This document shows positions 1 to 7,551 of a stretch of 47,783 nucleotides of DNA, piece after piece. Every line of letters begins with the position of its first letter. Position 1 is the first letter of the stretch. The DNA is taken from the NCBI GenBank assembly GCA_003331985.1, contig QOQK01000007.1, forward strand, positions 1 to 47,783. The letters are read 5' to 3'. A program made the translations under genes and the position numbers. Source of the DNA: PS1 clade bacterium. GTDB taxonomy: Bacteria; Pseudomonadota; Alphaproteobacteria; RS24. Under the pieces are notes generated by a model. The model was not told the origin of the DNA. It ran no database searches and saw only the letters and a list, made by a program, of their open reading frames with translations.

Positions 1-157
<157 letters not shown>

Positions 158-183
158 CTAATGACATCAGTCAAAAGACTAAA

Positions 184-257
184 TGGAGCGGGTGAAGGGA
201 ATCGAACCCTCATCTTCAGCTTGGAAGGCTGTTGCTCTACCGTTGAGCTACACCCGC
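184..257 (-). tRNA. tRNA-Gly (anticodon TCC)
   Basis: The reverse complement folds as a full cloverleaf. It has acceptor GCGGGTG, a D-arm with AGCTCAACGGTAGAGC, anticodon loop CTTCCAA (anticodon TCC, reads GGA), T-arm GGGTTCGATTCCC, and an encoded CCA at 186-184. It lies between tRNA-Tyr and tuf. Confidence 0.97.
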
Positions 258-301
258 AGTACAAAACAGCCTCCCCCAAACCAGACACCACGCAAGGGTT
301 A

Positions 302-386
302 TGGTGGAGGGAGTTGGATTCGAACCAACGTAGGCATAGCCAACGGGTTTACAGCCCGTCCCCTTTAGCCACTCGGGCATCCCTCC
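302..386 (-). tRNA. tRNA-Tyr (anticodon GTA)
   Basis: The reverse complement gives acceptor GGAGGGA, a D-arm, anticodon loop CTGTAAA (anticodon GTA), a long class II variable arm, T-arm GGTTCGAATCC and an encoded CCA at 304-302. The long variable arm with anticodon GTA is diagnostic of bacterial tRNA-Tyr. It is the first gene of the tRNA-Tyr/tRNA-Gly/tuf unit. Confidence 0.97.
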
Positions 387-409
387 AGACCTTGAGAACC
401 CCCAGGTCT
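387..409 (-). other. Inverted repeat directly 5' of tRNA-Tyr
   Basis: AGACCT (387-392) and AGGTCT (404-409) form a perfect 6-bp inverted repeat with an 11-nt loop, starting at the nucleotide before the mature tRNA-Tyr 5' end. In the precursor it would form a leader hairpin next to the RNase P cleavage site. The structure is seen in the sequence; the role is inferred. Confidence 0.35.
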
Positions 410-554
410 TAAGAAACCCTATGCGTATCAGGCCCCTAGCGGGGATTCCCGTCCAAACCAAACCTAACAGGAGTTTCATGGAGAAAACGAAGCCTGTTAC
501 ATTCAGCGAACAAAAAATGCACAAAAGCCTGCCTGACCGCAGAATGACCAAATG

Positions 555-583
555 GCTAAATCCACCGGCTAATTCCAAGTCAA
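555..583 (-). promoter_or_regulatory. Candidate promoter for the tRNA-Tyr/tRNA-Gly/tuf unit
   Basis: On the minus strand TTGACT (583-578) is followed after 17 bp by TTTAGC (560-555), an acceptable -35 box with a weak -10 box. It lies in the 357-bp gap (387-743) between tRNA-Tyr and rlmB, which must hold promoters for both divergent units. I see no convincing gene in that gap; a 108-codon frame across it looks accidental. Confidence 0.3.
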
Positions 584-743
584 AACAGTCTTTGCGACAT
601 TTAACGGCCTCTTATAAGCGCAGAAAGACCATTGTGCAAGTCTCAAATAGAGAAAAACGTGGGGAAACAGATATTTATATCTTTTCATACCCCCTCCAAT
701 CAGCGCCATATACAAGAAGATTCAAATTAACTATAAAAGGCGG

Positions 744-1535
744 ATGAAAAAAACGTCCTCAAGCCCGAAATTCAGCACCAAAAACCGGAAATCCAATAAA
801 TCCGGGCGAAAAGAAACACCTCACGAGGACGACAGCATAATTTACGGTTTGCATGCCGTGATTGCGGCTCTGCAAAACCCTGCCCGCAAATGTCAAAAAC
901 TGTTGGCAACGAAAAATGCACTTAATGAAATCCGACAACAGACAGACATTCCACCAAATCTGGATATTCAGGAGGCTTCACCGGATCAAATCAATAAAAA
1001 ACTAAAACCGGGGACTGTGCATCAAGGGGCTTTGCTCAATGCCTCCCCTCTCCCGGAGGTTAGCCTCGAGACAATTACGGCCAGTGGCAAGCCCATTATC
1101 GTATTGGATCAAGTGACGGACCCAAGAAATATTGGTGCGATTATCCGTGCCGCCACGGTTTTCGGTGCCGGAGGATTAATTATGACTCGTCATAATAGCC
1201 CCGCATCTGGCGGTGCTTTAGCAAAAACAGCTTCTGGTGCACTTGAAAAAATGCCCCTCGTGCGTGTGGCTAATCTTGCCAGATGCCTAGAAAGCCTCAC
1301 GGAAGCCGGATATCTGACCTGCGGACTTGATGAAGAAGGCACACAATGGCTAGGTGATATACCCCGTGACCAGCCAATTGCCTGTGTTATGGGCGCGGAG
1401 GGAAAAGGCTTAAGACGCCTTACCAAAGAAAATTGCGCACAACTTGTTCGCCTGACTGCGACTGATGCCTCTAGCTTTGCGACGCTTAATGTCGCTACCG
1501 CCACCGCAGTCGCGCTATACGAGATTGTCAGATAG
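744..1535 (+). CDS. rlmB: 23S rRNA (guanosine-2'-O)-methyltransferase, RlmB/TrmH (SpoU) family
   Basis: This 263-residue protein has a lysine/serine-rich N-terminus (about 1-30), an SpoU substrate-binding domain (about 33-110, beginning IIYGLHAVIAAL) and a SPOUT methyltransferase domain. Motif I is VTDPRNIGAIIRAA (about 124-137), motif II is MGAEGKGLRRL and motif III is LNVATATAVALYE near the C-terminus. The family uses SAM to 2'-O-methylate a guanosine; RlmB acts on G2251 of 23S rRNA in E. coli. Its place beside tRNA-Tyr/tuf is common in Alphaproteobacteria. A purine-rich AAAGGCGG precedes the ATG. Its last 8 bp overlap the 3' end of the convergent blh gene. The family is certain; the exact rRNA target is inferred. 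Confidence 0.93.
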   Translation: MKKTSSSPKFSTKNRKSNKSGRKETPHEDDSIIYGLHAVIAALQNPARKCQKLLATKNALNEIRQQTDIPPNLDIQEASPDQINKKLKPGTVHQGALLNASPLPEVSLETITASGKPIIVLDQVTDPRNIGAIIRAATVFGAGGLIMTRHNSPASGGALAKTASGALEKMPLVRVANLARCLESLTEAGYLTCGLDEEGTQWLGDIPRDQPIACVMGAEGKGLRRLTKENCAQLVRLTATDASSFATLNVATATAVALYEIVR

Positions 1536-2361
1536 AAAATTTATGATGCTTGCGTAAGCCATCAACCAGCACCATATGCGGGACAGTAAGCGCGGCAAGA
1601 CCAATGAACAGCCCCGCCGTAAGCGCCTCGGTAAAATGTGCCTGCGCCTGCAGAGCAAACAGAAAAATCACCCCTATGGGCAGAGCCGAAAACAGCAGAA
1701 TTTGCCCGAGATGCCCCGATTTAACCAAGCCGCCATCTATTTGGGTATTCAGAACCACAAAATGCCTGAGTGAATGGACGCAGCAAAAGTAAATCGCAAA
1801 CGACCAAAGTGGCGGGAGAATGAAATACAGCCCGACGAGAAGAAGCAAAAGAGCCGTCTCCCTCCCACCGGTTTTGGGAAGATAGGAAAGCATAATGCCA
1901 AAAGCTGCCAACCATACAGGTAATAAAAAGATAACGTAGATTATAAGATAAGAGGCCGCCTGTCCGGACATAAGAACAAACACATCATTTACAGGAATAG
2001 GGTGAAATAATGGAATAAGCAGAACCGGCCCCCCACCCATAGCAATAATTCTAGCCCAATGATGAAGGCGGTTTTGCGATTGGGTTCCTCTAGCAATCAG
2101 GTCAGAGGCCGATACATCGCCAAGGCCAAAATGAATGCAGGACTGAATAAGAAACAATAACAGACCAAGCACGGGGTAGACATACCATAACGCCACAACC
2201 ATCCCGGCAATAGCAAGATATGAACTTACAAAAACGACCCAGCCTTTCGGAGTGGGTATAAAATTTTTGAAAGCGAGCAAACCGTCTCCTGCTCCGTGGG
2301 GTAATCCAACGAGCATAATAAATAAAACTGGAAGCAAATCGATAAACGTCATTGGCACCAT
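1528..2361 (-). CDS. blh: Beta-carotene 15,15'-dioxygenase, Brp/Blh family (retinal synthesis)
   Basis: This polytopic membrane protein of 277 residues carries the histidine signatures of the Brp/Blh family: PHGAGD (21-26), IHFG (76-79), HSLRHF (about 195) and PHMVLVD near the C-terminus. The family cleaves beta-carotene into two retinal molecules using non-heme iron held by these histidines. It is the last gene of the crtEIBY-blh operon, and its ATG overlaps the crtY stop by one base (TAATG), so translation is probably coupled. Its product would be the rhodopsin chromophore, but no opsin gene is in the window. Identification rests on the motifs together with the neighbours. Confidence 0.93.
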   Translation of the reverse strand: MVPMTFIDLLPVLFIMLVGLPHGAGDGLLAFKNFIPTPKGWVVFVSSYLAIAGMVVALWYVYPVLGLLLFLIQSCIHFGLGDVSASDLIARGTQSQNRLHHWARIIAMGGGPVLLIPLFHPIPVNDVFVLMSGQAASYLIIYVIFLLPVWLAAFGIMLSYLPKTGGRETALLLLLVGLYFILPPLWSFAIYFCCVHSLRHFVVLNTQIDGGLVKSGHLGQILLFSALPIGVIFLFALQAQAHFTEALTAGLFIGLAALTVPHMVLVDGLRKHHKFSI

Positions 2362-3503
2362 TAAAATCTGACAATACTTTTCAAAAACGGCCCAGACGGC
2401 ATGGCATTAATTGTCTTTAGTTTTGGCATAAAACCTGACCGGCCATTCATAAATCTAGCAAAATCATCTGCCTTAACTTTCGTAGCCATTCGGGTGAAAA
2501 GTTTTGGCGCCAATTCAGGTTTTTTGCTCAGCACATCCAACATAATATCATCCATCCATCGCTCAAAAAAATCAGCTCCCGCTTCGGGTAAATCCCAAAT
2601 CAGCGTTTTGCGCTTCGCATAATCATAGGCCTGTCGGCTTATCTGAGCAAAGGCATAAGAACTAGAGGCACGCATCGCATTAGCTGCCAAACCAAAAGGG
2701 ATGCACCCTTCATTCTGCTTTGGCTTTACTGTCGACATTGGTAAAACCCCTTCTTCCTCTTTCAACACCGTGACCTGCTCGCCTTTTAGATGCAGAGAAC
2801 GCTTGATATAATGTGCAATCTGTTCCCTATACCACTCTGGATCATGGGGCCTGCGTGAAAACACAGTCGACTCGATAAAAGCTTTCTTTTCCGTAAAAGG
2901 CAAAACATACATAAAATGTATGCCGTCTTGCTGAGACACACGAAAGTCCATCAACATTAACTGGCCTGGGTTAAAAGTATTTTTGGAAACTTTGATATGC
3001 TGGCCAAGAAAATGCTGCTTCATACAATCATATGGCGCAATATAATTCACAGTATCGAAAACATGATGTGCAGTAATTGTCTGCTCATCTTTCATCAGCA
3101 TGCGTGTATAATCCTCATTGATAGAGGTTTTCATCACCGCACCATTCACAAATCTAACATTAGCTCTGGTACATTTTTCTGCCAAAGCTTTCATATAAGT
3201 GCCGGATGAAACGGCATAATAATGATAGTCTTGCCCGCACATTACTTTTGCATTGCTCGGTTCAGCAATCTGCCAGTGCCACCACTGCGACAGCGCATGC
3301 TCACGCGCCAATGAAAGATGCGGGCTTCCATTATCCCAGAAACCCCATATATGGTCTGGCTTCGGCATACCGTCATCGACAACTAGAATTTTGAGATCAT
3401 GGAATTGTGAAAGATGGTAGGCGAGACTTAAACCTGCCAGCCCACCACCGATAATTCCAACATCGGCTCGACGCCTTTGTTTAGCAATGCGACGACCGGA
3501 CAT
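2361..3503 (-). CDS. crtY: Lycopene beta-cyclase, CrtY type
   Basis: This FAD/NAD(P)-dependent cyclase of 380 residues has an N-terminal dinucleotide fold (GGGLAG, about 19-24) and an IWGFWD motif matching the family's W-x-F-x-D pattern. It converts lycopene to beta-carotene by closing both ends. The frame can be extended to a TTG at 3515, but the ATG at 3503 is preferred. Either start overlaps the end of crtB (by 23 bp for the ATG), which suggests translational coupling. It lies between crtB and blh in the retinal operon. Confidence 0.93.
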   Translation of the reverse strand: MSGRRIAKQRRRADVGIIGGGLAGLSLAYHLSQFHDLKILVVDDGMPKPDHIWGFWDNGSPHLSLAREHALSQWWHWQIAEPSNAKVMCGQDYHYYAVSSGTYMKALAEKCTRANVRFVNGAVMKTSINEDYTRMLMKDEQTITAHHVFDTVNYIAPYDCMKQHFLGQHIKVSKNTFNPGQLMLMDFRVSQQDGIHFMYVLPFTEKKAFIESTVFSRRPHDPEWYREQIAHYIKRSLHLKGEQVTVLKEEEGVLPMSTVKPKQNEGCIPFGLAANAMRASSSYAFAQISRQAYDYAKRKTLIWDLPEAGADFFERWMDDIMLDVLSKKPELAPKLFTRMATKVKADDFARFMNGRSGFMPKLKTINAMPSGPFLKSIVRF

Positions 3504-4446
3504 GCGGTAAACCAATCAGATGTTTATGAAGTTCAGATGAATGTTTGACTTTTTTTGTATATCTAAACCTTACATCAACTAAGGCAGAGAAACTTGAGAT
3601 GATTTTTGTGCCAGACCCTGTAACCTCTCGGGTAGACCAGTTATAAAAATTTTTGGACCGCATGCGATGGCCAATCGCCTGATAAGCTCGTCCGGCAACT
3701 GCAATAGCTGTTCGCGCTCGAGCAGGTAGATATGGCAAACCCTGAAAGCCGGAAACATAATATTTATCTGCAAGTCGCAATAAACGATAAAGGGATAGTT
3801 GCACCAAATGGCTTATCTCGGTTTCCGAGTCATCCGCAGCCGCCCTACAGATTTCTGCTGCAGATAAATCTGCGCACCAGTCAGCAGGGATGTAGCGCCG
3901 ACCCATTCGGGCATCCTCAGCAATGTCGCGGGCAATATTAGTTAGCTGCATAGCAATGCCTAAATCAATTGCATGGGCATAAGCATCTTCGTCATAACAC
4001 CCAAGAACTGAACTCATAAGAACCCCAACCGTTCCGGCAACACGATATGCATAGCGCAACAAATCAGCTTCACTTTGTAATTCGGCAGGCTCTCTGTCAC
4101 TAATCAGCCCTTCAAGCAATTCGTTCAATGCCGGTAAGGACAAATGATTTATATTGGCAAAATCCAGAAACCTTGCAAACTCATCCATCTGACCCGAGGG
4201 CGCAACTGCTCCTGATAGTTTTTTCTGCATGTCCTCAATGCGCGTATGACCTTGTGCTAACCCGTCATCCGCCAAATCATCAAGGTAGCGACAGAACGCA
4301 TAAAGTTGTGCCGCCTTGTCGCCATTTTCTTTACCCAAGAAACGGCGCGCCCAGTTAAAAGTTTTACCATGCTTGGCAAGCGTCGCCGCAGAGTCCTCAT
4401 ATGGTAAAAAAATCTCACTCTCAGAAAAAGACGCCGGTCCGTTCAT
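3481..4446 (-). CDS. crtB: 15-cis-phytoene synthase
   Basis: The 321-residue trans-isoprenyl diphosphate synthase-fold protein condenses two GGPP molecules into phytoene. It shows both aspartate-rich motifs: DDLAD in YLDDLADD (about 52-56) and NIARDIAEDARMGRRYIP (about 170-187), the latter a hallmark of squalene/phytoene synthases. Its ATG overlaps the crtI stop as ATGA (4446-4443), and its 3' end overlaps crtY. Length is normal for bacterial CrtB. Confidence 0.95.
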   Translation of the reverse strand: MNGPASFSESEIFLPYEDSAATLAKHGKTFNWARRFLGKENGDKAAQLYAFCRYLDDLADDGLAQGHTRIEDMQKKLSGAVAPSGQMDEFARFLDFANINHLSLPALNELLEGLISDREPAELQSEADLLRYAYRVAGTVGVLMSSVLGCYDEDAYAHAIDLGIAMQLTNIARDIAEDARMGRRYIPADWCADLSAAEICRAAADDSETEISHLVQLSLYRLLRLADKYYVSGFQGLPYLPARARTAIAVAGRAYQAIGHRMRSKNFYNWSTREVTGSGTKIISSFSALVDVRFRYTKKVKHSSELHKHLIGLPHVRSSHC

Positions 4447-5987
4447 TCACCCGCCTCCGCTAAAAAATCAGTTGTAAATCCTTGCGTCTGAATATCAGAC
4501 TGCGAGGGAATCATTTTCTCTAAAGCTTTTGCAGAACTTAAAACACCAGGCAAACCTGCACCCGGATGTGTTCCCGCGCCAACAAAATAAAGATTATCTA
4601 TATCCGGATCCTGATTGTGATACCTGAACCAGGCTGATTGCCTGAAAACCGGCGCAATAGAAAAACCCGCTCCATGCGTTGCGCGGTATTGTTTCTCAAA
4701 ATCCCCCGGATGCATCCAGAAATCTGCAGTTACATGATTTTCAAGATCCGGCATGATTGTCTCAGAAAGAGCTTTAACAATTCGGTCACGTAATTCAGGG
4801 CCATAAATATCCCAGTCAATATTGCCCTGCAAATTCGGCACCGGGCAAAGAATATAAAAACTGTCACACCCCTCTGGCGCAAAAGAAGGATCTGTCGCCG
4901 TAGGGCGATGGAGATAAAGCGAAAAGTCATCCGTTGCAATTTGCTTATTGAAGATATCATTCAGCAAACCTTTAAATCGTTCACCGAGCCATATGGTATG
5001 ATGCGCCACATCGGGATATTGGCGCGTGGTTCCGAAATAGAGAACATAAAGACCCATAGAATATTTGGTTAATGCTTCTGGAATTATTTTTTTGGGACGC
5101 AAGAACGACTTGCCGCCTAGAGGCATCATTTCACGATAGACCGTCGGCGGGTCAGCATTGCAAACAACAAGGTCTGCGTCCATCTGTCGACCATCAACAC
5201 ATCTTATACCGGTAACTTTTTTGCCACTAACAATAATTTCCTCAACATCTGCACCGGTATGAATGTCAACGCCATGCCGCCGCATCAGTTTTTCCAGTTC
5301 GGAAACCAGCTTACCAGTCCCTCCCATGCAAAAATGAACACCCCATTTGCGCTCTAAATAATGTATCAGCGCATAAATACTCGTTGTGTCGTAGGGATTA
5401 CCGCCAACCAATAACGGATGAATAGAAAGAGCCTGCTGTAAATAAGGGTGCGTAATATATTTTTTTACAAACTGGGAAACCGTTAAATAACTCCGCAATT
5501 TCAAAAGTGCGGGAACTTGTTTTAACATGTCTGTAAATTTCAAAAACGGTTGATCTGCAAGCTTCTCAAATCCAACCTCAAAAATTTCCCGTGATGCTTC
5601 TAGCAATCTGCCATAGCCCTCAATATCAGCCTCACGGTATCTAGCCATCCCTGCTTCAAATGCAGCCATATCATCCCCATAGTCAAAATCTGACCCATCG
5701 GGAAAGTGAAATCTGTACCATGGCGACACGGGAACAAACTCCATGTGATCGGAGATATTTTCATCAAAGAGAGAAAACAACTCTTCAAACATAAAGGGGG
5801 CTGTAATCACAGTTGGCCCAGCATCATGACGGAAGCCATCTTTTTCAAAGACTTGAGCGCGCCCGCCAAGACTATCCAGGCGCTCAACAAGATCCACATG
5901 ATAGCCAAGAGCACGCAATCTGAGCGCAGCTCCAATTCCACCAAATCCAGATCCAATGACAAGGGCCTTAGGCAGATGTTCGTTCAT
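4443..5987 (-). CDS. crtI: Phytoene desaturase (lycopene-forming)
   Basis: This CrtI-family amine-oxidase-fold flavoprotein of 514 residues has the N-terminal FAD motif GSGFGGIGAA (12-21) followed by LGGRAQVFE. The C-terminal FAD signature is YFVGAGTHPGAGLPGV with SSAKALEKM after it. It carries out the successive desaturations of phytoene that lead to lycopene. It lies 12 bp after crtE and overlaps crtB by 4 bp. The number of desaturation steps is inferred from the downstream lycopene cyclase. Confidence 0.95.
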   Translation of the reverse strand: MNEHLPKALVIGSGFGGIGAALRLRALGYHVDLVERLDSLGGRAQVFEKDGFRHDAGPTVITAPFMFEELFSLFDENISDHMEFVPVSPWYRFHFPDGSDFDYGDDMAAFEAGMARYREADIEGYGRLLEASREIFEVGFEKLADQPFLKFTDMLKQVPALLKLRSYLTVSQFVKKYITHPYLQQALSIHPLLVGGNPYDTTSIYALIHYLERKWGVHFCMGGTGKLVSELEKLMRRHGVDIHTGADVEEIIVSGKKVTGIRCVDGRQMDADLVVCNADPPTVYREMMPLGGKSFLRPKKIIPEALTKYSMGLYVLYFGTTRQYPDVAHHTIWLGERFKGLLNDIFNKQIATDDFSLYLHRPTATDPSFAPEGCDSFYILCPVPNLQGNIDWDIYGPELRDRIVKALSETIMPDLENHVTADFWMHPGDFEKQYRATHGAGFSIAPVFRQSAWFRYHNQDPDIDNLYFVGAGTHPGAGLPGVLSSAKALEKMIPSQSDIQTQGFTTDFLAEAGE

Positions 5988-5999
5988 AGGGCGGTTAAC

Positions 6000-7094
6000 C
6001 TAACTGGATGTGCTGGAGGTTGACGAGATGTGATAAATCTTCTGGCTTGCAGCAGAGAGATAATCCGTAACGGGTAACAAGACACTTTTCATGTCATAGG
6101 CATAATCATTGAGATCTTTATCAACCTCTGCCAGCAAGGATGTTATTTTATCCGCCGCCAACTTACCGCCGGTCATAAGAAGTTCCCGCATCCATTTTTC
6201 ATCTGTATGTGCGCAAACTGAACCTTGCATAAATTTTTCATCAAATTCCTTGCGGGATCCGTTGACCAGACTGTCTCTGAAAAGAATGACTACAGCGTTG
6301 GGAGACTGTCTTAAAACATCTCCACCCTGTCGTGCTGCACCATCAGTTCCCATCAGGTTTTTGATGTCATTTGTAATTTGATAGGCAAGCCCGAGATTAC
6401 CAAAGACATTTTCGAGGCGGTGATAATCCTCATGCAAACTGGCAAGCATAAACATACCCTCTACAGGAATACTAATCAGTTGCCCGGTTTTCCCAGAAAC
6501 AATTCGACTGTAATGGGCCCAATTTGGATAGCTGGAAGATACAAATTCTGAGGCTTGACCCGTTGAGAGCGCCGACATGCCTTTTGCCAGCAGGGCCGTA
6601 CTCGCTGTTTTTGACCCGGTATAAGAATAAGCCAGACTGTCTGCTTCTGCGGCATGAACAAAAGATTGTGCGACCAACCAATCACCGAGACATATAGCCT
6701 GCTGAAGCCCAAAGGCTTTCCAGATAGTCTCTCGGTTACGTCGGCTGGTGTCTTCATCACAAATATCATCATGTACAAGAGATGCATTGTGCAAAAATTC
6801 CACGCTCAGCGCCCATTGCATGGCAATGTCGCGATTTAAATCAAGCATCTCACCTGCCGCAAGAGCGATTTGACCACGGATAAGTTTTCCAGGTTCAGCA
6901 AAATGATGAATAGCGGCGGCACTTAAAGGATGATTATTAGAGGGTAACTGACTTTTGATATTCAAAAGCAGTCCCTTCAGTGTCTCTTGGGAATTACGTG
7001 AAGGTTTTTGTTGATTCCGAAAAGGGATATTCGAATCAGAACGAGTCTGAAGCGCCTTCATTCCCTCCATTAGTTCAGGCAGCAAACCGGACAT
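6000..7094 (-). CDS. crtE: Geranylgeranyl diphosphate synthase (polyprenyl synthetase family)
   Basis: This 364-residue protein is the first gene of the retinal operon and would supply GGPP to CrtB. The first aspartate-rich motif is intact (VHDDICDED, followed by two Arg in TSRRNRE). The second is degenerate: QITNDIKNL in place of the usual Q-x-x-DDxxD. The longest frame starts at a TTG at 7112; the ATG at 7094 is chosen because GAGGAG lies 7 nt upstream of it. The first 50 or so residues before the conserved core form a family-variable extension. The family is sure; GGPP as product is inferred from context. Confidence 0.88.
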   Translation of the reverse strand: MSGLLPELMEGMKALQTRSDSNIPFRNQQKPSRNSQETLKGLLLNIKSQLPSNNHPLSAAAIHHFAEPGKLIRGQIALAAGEMLDLNRDIAMQWALSVEFLHNASLVHDDICDEDTSRRNRETIWKAFGLQQAICLGDWLVAQSFVHAAEADSLAYSYTGSKTASTALLAKGMSALSTGQASEFVSSSYPNWAHYSRIVSGKTGQLISIPVEGMFMLASLHEDYHRLENVFGNLGLAYQITNDIKNLMGTDGAARQGGDVLRQSPNAVVILFRDSLVNGSRKEFDEKFMQGSVCAHTDEKWMRELLMTGGKLAADKITSLLAEVDKDLNDYAYDMKSVLLPVTDYLSAASQKIYHISSTSSTSS

Positions 7095-7157
7095 TACTCT
7101 ACTCCTCAACAATTCCGACTGTAAATTCGGTTACCCTCCCAGGTGCCGAACTGAGCC

Positions 7158-7195
7158 TATACAGTCGCTAAACAGGATTTATTCAAGAAATCCTG
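7158..7195 (-). promoter_or_regulatory. Candidate crtE operon promoter overlapping an inverted repeat
   Basis: On the minus strand TTGAAT (7186-7181) and TGTATA (7163-7158) are separated by 17 bp, a plausible sigma-70 promoter about 60 bp before the crtE ATG. The -35 box lies in the loop of a perfect 8-bp inverted repeat, CAGGATTT (7173-7180) and AAATCCTG (7188-7195). A protein bound there could block transcription of crtEIBY-blh. The match and the palindrome are seen; the function is inferred. Confidence 0.35.
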
Positions 7196-7343
7196 ATAAC
7201 AAATATGAAACGGGTGAATCAGTAACTGCTGTTTTCACTTAAAAAACTGCAAAACCCCCGCCCCACAAACAATACAACAAATCAAAACATTGCCGCAAAA
7301 CCACTATGCGAACACGAATTGAACCGGTCAAGCACTATCTATG

Positions 7344-7368
7344 ACAAATTTGTTACAATAAAATTTGT
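7344..7368. promoter_or_regulatory. Palindromic AT-rich element between crtE and the P450 gene
   Basis: ACAAATTTGT (7344-7353) is a perfect 10-bp palindrome, and a second half AAATTTGT (7361-7368) follows, giving ACAAATTT-N9-AAATTTGT. It lies mid-way in the 457-bp divergent gap 7095-7551, which holds no gene that I can support. It is a candidate operator shared by the two divergent units; the chance of occurrence in AT-rich DNA is not negligible. Confidence 0.25.
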
Positions 7369-7551
7369 GGCCAAGCTCAAAATAGCTCTAAGAAAATACC
7401 CTGCGGAAAAAGGCAGGTAAATTTTGCGTTATTCTTTCTTAGTATTTAGCTTCATATAGCGCACTCTTTACTGGCAAAATGAGAAGTAATTTTGAACTGC
7501 CAAGATGTTTCAAATCAATTGAAAAAATAGAATGCAAAAATTGGAGATAAT

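Noticed and set aside
421-747. 108-codon frame ending ATGA-style against the rlmB start
   Set aside because: It is a low-complexity basic sequence with no family resemblance, crossing the expected divergent promoter region; the overlap with rlmB looks accidental.
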